Source of the DNA: Penaeus vannamei
Lineage: Eukaryota > Arthropoda > Malacostraca > Decapoda > Penaeidae
Assembly: GCF_042767895.1 (NCBI RefSeq)
Contig: NC_091568.1
Location: 38,692,864-38,702,863 of the forward strand
Direction of reading: 5' to 3'
Length of the DNA stretch: 10,000 bases
The notes beneath the pieces were generated by a model. That model worked only from the letters and a program-made list of their open reading frames with translations. It did not search any database and was not told the origin of the DNA. The translations under genes and the position numbers were made by a program. Below, piece by piece: positions 1 to 7,193 of the stretch (position 1 is the stretch's first letter; each line of letters starts with the position of its first letter).

Positions 1-75
1 TTCTTCCACCCACCACTTTATCTTTTCCATTTTTTCCCTTCCTCTCCCTCTCTTTCTCACCTTACCTTACCTACC

Positions 76-76
<1 letters not shown>
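1..76. other. Pyrimidine-rich non-genic flank
   Basis: This leading stretch is almost entirely C and T with scattered A. It ends in a short CTTAC/CTACC series that leads into the TG array. I see no gene or site in it. Confidence 0.7.
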
Positions 77-161
<85 letters not shown>

Positions 162-258
162 GCGTGTGCGTGTGCGTGTGCGTGTGCGTGTGCGTGTGCG
201 TGTGCGTGTGCGTGTGCGTGTGCGTGTGCGTGTGCGTGTGCGTGTGCGTGTGCGTGTG
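77..258. repeat. Compound microsatellite (TG)40 then (CGTGTG)17
   Basis: The first part is a perfect TG dinucleotide array, 77-156, 40 copies. At 157 it changes sharply into a perfect hexamer CGTGTG, 157-258, 17 copies, so a CpG recurs every 6 bases. The hexamer is one substitution away from three TG units, so it most likely arose inside the TG array and then expanded. Read in frame the tract gives Val-Cys, Val-Arg or, on the other strand, Thr-His dipeptides. These are repeat artefacts, not proteins. Confidence 0.98.
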
Positions 259-350
259 CATGTGTATGTGTATGTGTATGTGTTTGCGCTTGCGTTTGTG
301 TATATGTATGTGTATGTGTTGTGTAAGTGTTTGTGTGTATGTTTGTGTAT
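259..350. repeat. Degenerate TATGTG/TTTGCG tail of the TG array
   Basis: The hexamer periodicity continues past 258, but the CG position becomes CA or TA: CATGTG, then three TATGTG, then TTTGCG, CTTGCG and TTTGTG variants. This looks like an older edge of the same array, decayed in part by C-to-T change at CpG. From about 310 it is only loosely TG-rich. Confidence 0.85.
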
Positions 351-770
351 GTACATGAAGTATGTATTTTTGCACAAGCTATGGATCAGAAACACTGGAT
401 CGATTAGCTAATCAAATTAATCAACGATAACACGCGCCAATGGGAAATGACTGAGGTTATTAGGGAGAAATATGGATAGTCCGTTATGCTAAGGCGTCGA
501 GACAGAGAAATGAGGTGGATTATATCAATTTCTCTTCTAATCCTTTCTATTTTTCTTTATCGTCTTTCGTTACTGTTTACATCTTCATATATTTTTTTGG
601 GATTTTTTTTGGACATCAATAGCTTCCTTATTGCCGATATGTAATTTTGAAAGAGAAAGAGAAGAAATAAAATGAAATAAAATAAATAAATAAAAAAACA
701 GAAAAAAATATTTTAATCTTCATCACTTCAAAAGTAAACATTCTCTGAAGCATCAACCGTTTCTTACACA
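351..770. other. AT-rich complex island without a gene
   Basis: About 420 bases of mostly unique AT-rich DNA. It holds a 12-base perfect palindrome (GATTAG then CTAATC, 402-413), T runs at about 590-610, and an A-rich AAAT-type patch at about 646-710. No frame longer than chance avoids repeats, and I see no splice-and-ATG arrangement, tRNA boxes or transposon ends. Confidence 0.7.
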
Positions 771-780
771 CATACCTTCT

Positions 781-934
<154 letters not shown>

Positions 935-942
935 CTCACACG

Positions 943-1094
943 GGCAAACAAAACACACACGGACACACCCCACACACACACACACACACACAGACACACA
1001 CACACACACACACACTCAACCACACACACACTCAACCACACACACACTCAAACCCCCCCCCCCCCCCCATACACACACACAACCACACACACAC
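943..1094. repeat. (CA)n microsatellite with 16-bp units and a C16 run
   Basis: An interrupted CA array. Between about 1005 and 1052 it is organised as three 16-base units, each a CA run closed by CTCAAC (the last by CTCAAA). These lead straight into a run of 16 C at 1053-1068, after which CA resumes. The C run may be where array slippage or assembly error is most likely. Confidence 0.95.
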
Positions 1095-1099
1095 ACGCA

Positions 1100-1245
1100 A
1101 AAAAAAAACACAAACTGTCAAACGAAGTGCTCTCTCACGCCAAGAACCACATGGAGCATGACATTAACAAAGGTTTAAAGAGGAACATAAAACACTCAGG
1201 TTCCTGTGTGTGGTTACAACGAGAAGCACAAACATATCCGCGCCC
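1100..1245. other. Complex spacer before the 74-bp array
   Basis: About 145 bases of ordinary-looking unique sequence with moderate GC. No open frame, RNA gene or repeat is recognisable. Its right edge, CCGCGCCCACAATC near 1238-1251, is where similarity to the 74-bp unit begins. Confidence 0.6.
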
Positions 1246-2529
1246 ACAATCAATGTCTTGTATCGGATGTTTGCAGTTCACTTCAATAGGAAAGAAAAGG
1301 TTGTGAACTGTTATACATTATATACAATCAATGTCTTGCGTAATAATTTCCGGTACATATGAATTGGAAAAAAAATATGGATTGTAATACATTATATACA
1401 ATTAATGTCTTGCGTAAGATTTTTCGGTACATTTGAATAAAAAAAAAATTAATTGTAATACATTATATACAATCAATGTGTTGCGTAATAATTTTCGGTA
1501 CGTCTGAATTGTAAAAAAAAAATTGGATTGTAATACATTATGTGCAGTCTGTGTCTGAATTGGAAAAAATATTGGATTGTAATACATTATATACAATTAA
1601 TGTCTTGCGTAAGATTTTTCGGTACATCTGAATAAGAAAAAAATACGAATTGTAATACATTATATACAATCATTGTCTTGCTTCAGACTTTCCGGTACAT
1701 CTGAATTGGAAAAAAAAAATATGGATTGTAATACATCATATACAATTAATGTCTTGCGTAAGATTTTTCGGTACATTTGAATTGGTAAAAAAAATAGATT
1801 GTATTACATTATATACAATTAATGTCTTGCGTGAGAGTTTTCGGTACAGTTGAATAGGAAAAAAAAATGTAATACATTATATACAGTCAATGTCTTGCTT
1901 CAAAGTTTTCGGTACATCTGAATTGGAAAAAAATATTGGATTGTAATACATTATATACAATTAATGTCTTGCGTAATAATTTCCGGTACGTCTGAATAGG
2001 AAAAAGATACGAATTGCAATACATTATGTGCAGTCAGTGTCTTGCTTCAGACTTTCCGGTACATCTGAATTGGAAAAAAAAATATTGGATTGTAATACAT
2101 TATATACAATTAATGTCTTGATTCAGACTTTCCGGTACTATTGAATTATTGAATTATTGAATACTATTGAATAGGAAAAAAATACGAATTGCAATACATT
2201 ATATACAGTCAATGTCTTGCTTCAAAGTTTTCGGTACAGTTGAATAAAAATAAAAAAAATAATTGTAATACATCATATATAATCAATGTCTTGCGTGAGA
2301 GTTTTCGGTACAGTTGAATAGGAAAAAAAAAAAATGAATTGTAATACATTATATACAAACAATGTCTTGCTTCAGAGTTTGCGGTACTATTAAACAGAAA
2401 AAAAAGTTATGAATTCTAATACATTATACACAACCAATGTCTAGAATCAGATTTGGATATCAAAAAAATGTTATGGATTGTAATATATACCATCAAAATT
2501 AACAATCAAATTTGGTAATACAATTAAAT

Positions 2530-2532
<3 letters not shown>
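1246..2532. repeat. Tandem array of a diverged ~74-bp unit, about 17 copies
   Basis: The phrase ACAATxAATGTCTTG recurs with starts near 1246, 1324, 1398, 1469, 1544, 1593, 1666, 1742, 1815, 1883, 1957, 2030, 2106, 2205, 2279, 2355, 2430 and 2489. Most steps are 68-78 bases, mode 73-76. Each unit runs AATGTCTTGC, a variable nonamer, CGGTAC, TTGAAT, an A-tract of about 7-12, then a TACATTATATAC block. CGGTAC is kept in 14 units. One unit (1544) is short by about 25 bases and one (2106) is long by about 25. The first and last units are strongly decayed, the usual pattern at satellite edges. It is a minisatellite or short satellite; I do not recognise the family. The only frame across part of it, 1402-1596 minus, simply translates the repeat. 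Confidence 0.93.
1381..1402. repeat. Inverted repeat inside the 74-bp unit (example copy)
   Basis: ATTGTA and TACAAT are perfect reverse complements separated by ten bases (ATACATTATA here). The same arms occur intact in about eight units of the array, those whose cores start at 1398, 1469, 1593, 1666, 1742, 1815, 1957 and 2106. Other units carry single changes in one arm. It could be a binding site for a dimeric protein or simply shared ancestry of AT-rich copies. Confidence 0.75.
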
Positions 2533-2560
<28 letters not shown>

Positions 2561-2599
2561 CAATAATAATAAATAAATAAATAAATAATAATTACAACG
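2533..2599. repeat. A28 run followed by AAT/AAAT repeats
   Basis: 28 consecutive A (2533-2560) are followed by AAT and AAAT units. This lies exactly at the decayed right end of the 74-bp array, after a last unit whose own A-tract would fall here. So it may be an expanded unit A-tract; the tail of an unrecognised retroposon is an alternative, but I see no target-site duplication. Confidence 0.9.
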
Positions 2600-2640
2600 C
2601 ATTATAAAAACGAGAATCAGAATGTGCGATAGAATTCAAC

Positions 2641-3215
<575 letters not shown>

Positions 3216-3430
3216 AAACCCGAGTTCAAATGCATTTACACTCAACGCTAAACATACACCCAATGACGCCAGATTACAGATGCAACACCACTACACGAAT
3301 GACATTATTGTTCACCATTAACCGCCGATAATAGGAGTAATTCCTATCACAATCGGCCTGTTGCAAGGAGGATTATGCGCCGCCTGTAACACACAATAAC
3401 CTTAATTAATGGTCGTTACAGATGCCGTGG
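3216..3430. other. Complex island between (GA)n and (CT)n arrays
   Basis: About 215 bases of balanced composition isolated between a GA block on the left and a CT block on the right. It contains the nested hairpin at 3324-3357 and a 10-base direct repeat TTACAGATGC at 3274 and 3416. No gene or known element is recognised. Its isolation between complementary arrays means it would form the loop if they paired. Confidence 0.65.
3324..3357. repeat. Nested inverted repeat (hairpin-capable)
   Basis: Outer arms GCCGAT (3324-3329) and ATCGGC (3352-3357) enclose inner arms ATAGGA (3331-3336) and TCCTAT (3342-3347). The loop is five bases (GTAAT) and the internal loop is 1 by 4. All twelve pairs are Watson-Crick. 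Function is unknown; no U-tract follows and it is too short for a microRNA precursor. Confidence 0.7.
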
Positions 3431-3785
3431 TTACAGCTCTCTCTGTCTGTGTTTGGGGATTGTGTCTGTCTTTGTCTCTGTTTCGCTATCTGTCTCTTTC
3501 TCTTTCTTCTTTTTACTCTCTCTCGGTCTCTGTCTCTTTTTTTTCTTTTTCTCTCTTTCACTCTCTCTTTCTTTCCCTCTAGTCTCTCTCTCTCACTCTT
3601 TCTCTCCTTCTCTCTTTCCCTCCCTCTTTCCCCCTCTCTCCTCCCTCCCTCCCTCCTTCCCTCCCCCTCCCTCCTCCCTCCTTCCCCCCCTCTCTCTCTC
3701 TCTGCCTCTCCCTCCCCTCCCCCCTCTCTCTCCCTCCTTCCCCCCCCCCCTCTCTCTCTCCCTCCCTCCTTCCTCCTCCCTCCCT

Positions 3786-3822
<37 letters not shown>

Positions 3823-3888
3823 CCTCTCTCTCTCTCCCTCTCTCTCCCTCCCTCTCTCTCTCTCTCTCTCTTCTCCTGCCTCTTCTAT
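3431..3888. repeat. Polypyrimidine block: (CT)n, TTTCTCT and CCCT units
   Basis: About 450 bases that are nearly all C and T on this strand. It starts with CTGT/CTTT interruptions, is CCCT-rich at about 3618-3795, and ends in CT arrays (about 3795-3870). It is the pyrimidine counterpart of the GA array at 2641-3215. The long open frames on both strands through it (Ser-Leu-Pro or Arg-Glu-Gly) are composition artefacts. Confidence 0.95.
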
Positions 3889-3960
3889 CCGGGAACTTGG
3901 ATGCTGCAAAGTCCTGAGGCAAGTGAGGTTTTGCATCAGTCTGTCTTTAGTTTCAAATAT
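3889..3960. other. Short complex spacer
   Basis: About 70 bases of mixed sequence between the pyrimidine block and the AT block. TGCAAA and TTTGCA lie about 25 bases apart in inverted order, and GATGC/GCATC overlap them, but the match is broken. No gene or site is supported. Confidence 0.6.
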
Positions 3961-4203
3961 TTTACATTTTATTTTACCTTTTATTTTATATTATATTCAT
4001 ATATTATATGTTTATATTTATATCTATATTATATATTTATATTATATCTATATTATATCTACATTATATTTATATCTATATTATATATTTATATTTATAT
4101 TTATATCTATATTTATATCTATATTTATATTATATATTTATATCATATTTATATTATATTTATATTATATTTATATTATATTATATCTTTTATATTATAT
4201 TTT
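3961..4203. repeat. AT-rich degenerate repeat of TATATT/TATATC units
   Basis: A run composed almost only of A and T with regular single C, built from TATATTTATATC and TATATTATAT units in mixed order. It is a cryptic microsatellite rather than a pure one. Translations are Tyr-Ile-Leu-rich and show no protein family. Confidence 0.9.
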
Positions 4204-4500
4204 TGATCTGATCACGGTTCGTTTTCTAAACATATTTCTAATTCCTCTCTTCTTATCTATTATCTTTGTTGTTTTGGGCATTATTTATTACCTTTTGTTG
4301 TTGTCAATTTTGCCATTATTGCTATTGCTGTTGTTATTATCATTATCATTATCGTTTCATTATTACTATGTTTATTGGTATTGTTATCTCCTGTCTTTCC
4401 TGTCTTTCTTGTTACCTGTATTTATTCCGTTGTTTTCTTTACTTTCTATTTCATTCATTTATCGTTTTATTTCTGTATTTATTTGTACCTTCGCGTCTGC
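4204..4500. other. T-rich non-genic stretch with ATT/ATC triplets
   Basis: About 300 bases, T-rich on this strand, with short triplet runs (TTATCATTATCATTATC near 4335-4352; TTGTTG near 4299). It lies inside long plus-strand open frames, but these continue from pyrimidine repeats and show only hydrophobic low-complexity residues. I see no gene. Confidence 0.65.
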
Positions 4501-4680
4501 CTCTTTTTCTCTCTTCTTTGTCTCCCACTCCTTCCTTTCTCCCTCTCTGTCTTTCCCTTCCCATTCTTACTACCCCCCACCATCCCACCCCCTCCCTTCC
4601 ACCACCCCATCCACCCTCCCCCCCTCGCCCCGCCGACCTCTCGTCGACTGCGCGCCACTTCACTTCTGCGAATCCTCAAA
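4501..4680. other. C/T-rich stretch ending in a GC-richer patch
   Basis: The sequence changes from CTTT-rich to CCCACC-rich (about 4560-4630). It then has about 45 bases with several CpG sites (TCGCCCCGCCGACC, then TCGTCGACTGCGCGCC). That patch is the most CpG-dense complex sequence in this half of the window, but no ATG-led frame or RNA fold stands out. Confidence 0.55.
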
Positions 4681-4727
4681 GAGAAGAAGAAAAAAGAAAA
4701 AAGAAAAAAGAAAAAGAAAAAAAAAAT
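4681..4727. repeat. A-rich GAAAAA(A) repeat
   Basis: Repeats of G followed by five or six A, with a GAAGAA head. This is a 47-base purine insert in an otherwise pyrimidine domain, so the strand bias flips locally here. Confidence 0.9.
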
Positions 4728-4765
4728 CCAAAATTTCGTCACATTTTTACCGCAGCTGATTCTTA

Positions 4766-5090
4766 TACCCCCCCCCCCCCCACACACACATACCACACAC
4801 CACCACACTCCACCCCTATCCCCACGTTCCCTCCCCCACCTACCTCTGTTACCCCCTTCCTCGCTCCCCCACTACCCCCCGTACCACCTCCTTCGATCTC
4901 CCTCCTCTATCCCCCCCCACCTCCCACCCCTCCTTCCTCTCTCTCTCCCTACCTCCCCTTCCTCGCCCCCCCCCCCCCCTCTATCCCCTACCCCCCTCTA
5001 CCCCCACCCCTTTTCCTTTTCACCCCGACACCCACTCACTACAATCCCTCTCCCCCCCTCCTCCTCCTCCACCCCCTCCAGCATCCCATT
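4766..5090. repeat. C-rich polypyrimidine DNA with C runs
   Basis: It contains C runs of about 14 at 4768-4781 and about 13 at 4967-4979, a short CA/CACC patch (about 4782-4815), and many CCCCT/CCCCAC units. The complementary strand carries the matching G runs. Proline-rich translations are artefacts. Confidence 0.85.
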
Positions 5091-5140
5091 AAAATCTTTT
5101 GATCATGGCACTCCAGCAGGGTAACCCTCACCCCCTACCC
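5091..5140. other. Short complex spacer
   Basis: A break of about 50 bases in the pyrimidine domain, with TTTTGATCATGGCACTCC and a small palindromic AGGGT-A-ACCCT near 5120. No further support for function. Confidence 0.55.
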
Positions 5141-5756
5141 CCTGACCCTTTTCTTTCTACCGCCTCCTTCCTCCTCCCTCCTACTCCTTCCTCCCTCCTG
5201 CTCCTTCTCTCTTACTCGCTTCCCCTTCTTACCTCCTTCTACTCCTTCCTCCTCTTCCCCCCTCCTACTACTTTCTCCTTATTCATCTCTCTATTCCTCC
5301 TCCTCTTCCCCCTCTTCCTTCATCTCCCTCCTCCTCCTTCCTTCTCCTACTCCTTCCTCCTCTTCTCTCTCCTCCTACTCCTTTCTCCTCATTCATCTCC
5401 TCTTCCTCCTCCTCTTCCCCCTTCTTCCTTCATCTCCTCCTTTTCCCCCTCCTCCTTTCTCCTTCTTCTTCTTTCTTCTTCATCTCTTTCTCCTCCTTTA
5501 CCCACCTCCCCCTCCTACTCTTCCCTCCTCCTTCCTCCTTCTACTCCCCCCTCCTCCCCCTCCTCCTCCTACACCTTCCTCCACCTCCTCCTCCCCCTCC
5601 TCATCCTACACCTTCCTCCACCTCCTCCTCCTCCCCCTCCTCCTCCTACACCTTCCCTCCACCTCCTCCTCCTCCACCACCACCACCACCTCCTCCTCCT
5701 CCCCCTCCCCCCTCTCCTTCTTTTCTTTTTATCTCTTATCCTCTTGTCCTCTCCTC
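5141..5756. repeat. TCC/CTT-rich polypyrimidine domain with internal tandem duplications
   Basis: Over 600 bases of C and T with only occasional A. Two layers of duplication are visible. A unit of about 108 bases occurs twice, near 5238-5345 and 5346-5452, aligned by ACTCCTTCCTCCTCTT at 5241 and 5349. A unit of 37-40 bases carrying ACACCTTCC recurs at 5571, 5608 and 5648. A CCA triplet run lies near 5675-5690. Such DNA can form triplexes. Leu-Pro-Ser frames here are artefacts. Confidence 0.85.
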
Positions 5757-5906
5757 CGCACTTCCGATGGGAGGGGGAAACTGAAGGAGGAAAAAAATGG
5801 GACAAAGCAATACACAGAGAGAAAGATGGAGGAAGAGAATAGAGGAAAGGAGAGAAAGAAGGAAATGGGAAAAAAGAAGAAAGAGGAGTAAGGGGAAGGG
5901 ATGTAG
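5757..5906. other. Purine-rich transition
   Basis: Strand bias switches abruptly at about 5757, from pyrimidine to purine. The stretch is G/A-rich with GGAAGAG and AAAGAAGG words, but no clean period. It leads into the 34-bp repeats. No gene seen. Confidence 0.7.
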
Positions 5907-6178
5907 ATGGAGATAAATAGTTAGATAGGGAGATAGATAGATGGAGATAAATAGGTAGATAGGGAGATAGATAGATGGAGATAAATAGGTAGATAGGGAG
6001 ATAGATAGATGGAGATAAATAGGTAGATAGGGAGATAGATAGATGGAGATAAATAGGTAGATAGGGAGATAGATAGATGGAGATAAATAGGTAGATAGGG
6101 AGATAGATAGATGGAGATAAATAGGTAGATAGGGAGATAGACAGATGGAGATAAATAGGTAGATAGGGAGAGAGATAG
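5907..6178. repeat. 34-bp minisatellite, 8 copies, nearly identical
   Basis: ATGGAGATAAATAG recurs at 5907, 5941, 5975, 6009, 6043, 6077, 6111 and 6145, exactly 34 bases apart each time. The unit continues with GTAGATAGGGAGATAGATAG. I find only two or three single-base differences in about 270 bases: TTAGAT in copy 1, ACAG at the end of copy 7, and GAGAGATAG at the end of copy 8. The unit is itself made from GATA/GAGATA words. The minus strand stays open (Ile-Tyr-Leu-Ser-rich), but 34 is not a multiple of three, so frames rotate and this is not a protein repeat. Confidence 0.97.
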
Positions 6179-6330
<152 letters not shown>

Positions 6331-6480
6331 AGAGACAGAGAGAGAGAAAAACAAAAAAACAGAGAAAGCGAACAAGAAAGAGTAAACCAGAAAAAAATTA
6401 AACACAAAAAAACAACAACTCAAAAAAGAAGATATCCATATTTAAAGAAAAGAAAACAAGAAGACGAAGAAGAAGAAAAC
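6331..6480. other. A-rich stretch with GAA tail
   Basis: Mostly A with interspersed AAC, AAG and CAG words, ending in GAAGAAGAAG near 6465-6477. No gene or regular period. Confidence 0.65.
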
Positions 6481-6950
6481 AGGAATATTGATATAAGACA
6501 CAATAAATGACGACACACCACAACAACCCTACCCTTTTTTCCCGCCAAAAGAGAAGAGAGGAAGATCGGATCCTTTTGGAGATGACAAAAGGTAATCCGA
6601 ATGTCTTTAAGGAGAATCATAAGAATCGCATAAAATAGTAATGGCGGCCAGTCACGTGGGCAGATCACGTGACCGAGATGGTTGAAAAGGGGGAAACTAT
6701 TATAAAAAAAATTAAGTTATCAAAGCTTTTTGAAAAAAGGGGAAATTCATTTTGCTTGATGTTGTAAGGAAATTATTTAGGAGTGAAGGGTTAGATGAGA
6801 AAATTACGATAAAACAGAATGAAATACGAAATTTAATGATAAGTGATAAGAGCTATATAAAGGTTGATAAAGATTAGAATCAAACATTAACTGAAAATAA
6901 GCCAAACATAAATACAGAAGTACAAAATTTGATAACTAACACGGATAACC
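6481..6950. other. Complex AT-rich island
   Basis: The longest complex stretch in the window. It includes a CpG-bearing patch at about 6641-6685 with paired CACGTG motifs (listed separately), and is AT-rich on both sides. A minus-strand frame of 82 codons (6420-6668) gives a hydrophobic, Ser-run-containing peptide without family resemblance. I do not call it a gene. Confidence 0.6.
6641..6673. promoter_or_regulatory. Paired inverted CACGTG boxes next to an ATGGCGGC motif
   Basis: GTCACGTG (6651-6658) and CACGTGAC (6666-6673) form an 8-bp perfect inverted repeat with a 7-base spacer. Each half contains the palindromic E-box CACGTG, and the second reads TCACGTGAC. E-boxes of this type are bound by bHLH-zip factors of the USF, MITF/TFEB or Myc/Max kind. 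ATGGCGGC at 6641-6648 matches the core of the YY1 site. A TATAAAA string follows at 6701. Clustering in one CpG-bearing patch of an AT-rich region suggests a promoter or enhancer. No transcript evidence can be seen, and in this much sequence single matches can occur by chance. Confidence 0.35.
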
Positions 6951-7193
6951 AAATAAAAACAACTGAAATTAGGAAAAAAAAACATTATAAAATAAAGGAA
7001 AAACAAAACATACCGATAAAACAGACATAGAATAATCAATGATAAACAAAAATAGATTCAAACTCAATAAACAAATAAAAACATCTGAAATTAGGAAAAA
7101 AACATTAAAAAATAAAGGAAAAACAAAACATACCGACAAAACAGACATAGAATAATCATCAATGATAACCAAAAACAGATCTAAACTCAATAG
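6951..7193. repeat. Tandem duplication of about 122 bp
   Basis: Copy 1 (about 6951-7072) and copy 2 (about 7073-7193) share long stretches, including CTGAAATTAGG (6963 and 7085), TAAAGGAAAAACAAAACATA and ACAGACATAGAATAATCA. They differ by a few substitutions and small indels. Copy 2 has an extra TCA near 7160. A minus-strand frame of 114 codons (6969-7313) passes through both copies, giving a twice-repeated hydrophobic segment of about 41 residues. With no homology and an A-rich template I do not treat it as a gene. Confidence 0.92.

Noticed and set aside
57..411. Overlapping frames of about 80-110 codons on both strands in the TG/CG array
   Set aside because: They are pure Val-Cys, Val-Arg or Thr-His dipeptide runs created by an alternating repeat that has no stops in any frame.
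402..413. Perfect 12-base palindrome GATTAG-CTAATC
   Set aside because: About one such palindrome is expected by chance in the few kilobases of complex sequence here, and nothing around it adds support.
1531..2210. Compensatory base changes in the satellite dyad (ATTGCA with TGCAGT in one unit)
   Set aside because: The unit with core start 2030 shows a paired T-to-C and A-to-G change. However, the units at 1544 and 2205 carry only one side each, so the pattern is better explained by shuffling of variants than by structural selection.
1246..2532. CRISPR-like array
   Set aside because: The repeats are contiguous and diverged throughout the unit. There are no constant repeats separated by unique spacers, and the genome context is eukaryotic.
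3897..3940. TGCAAA/TTTGCA inverted words in the short spacer
   Set aside because: The stem is broken and the arms are short; not distinguishable from chance.
3422..4759. Frame of 445 codons on the plus strand, the longest in the window
   Set aside because: It crosses a CT block, AT repeats, T-rich DNA and a CCCACC block in turn. Its composition follows each repeat, and no domain, signal or codon pattern persists. Pyrimidine-rich strands rarely contain stops.
4266..5842. Pro/Ser/Leu-rich frames of about 250-280 codons
   Set aside because: They are translations of polypyrimidine DNA, with two or three overlapping frames equally open.
6420..6668. 82-codon minus-strand frame in a complex island
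   Set aside because: Its C-terminal part is Ser run and Phe/Leu from GAA-rich DNA. The N-terminal part has no recognisable family, and its length is within chance.
6701..6707. TATAAAA as a TATA box 28 bases after the E-box pair
   Set aside because: The region is A-rich with many similar strings. No well-placed initiator is visible, so it is mentioned only as context.
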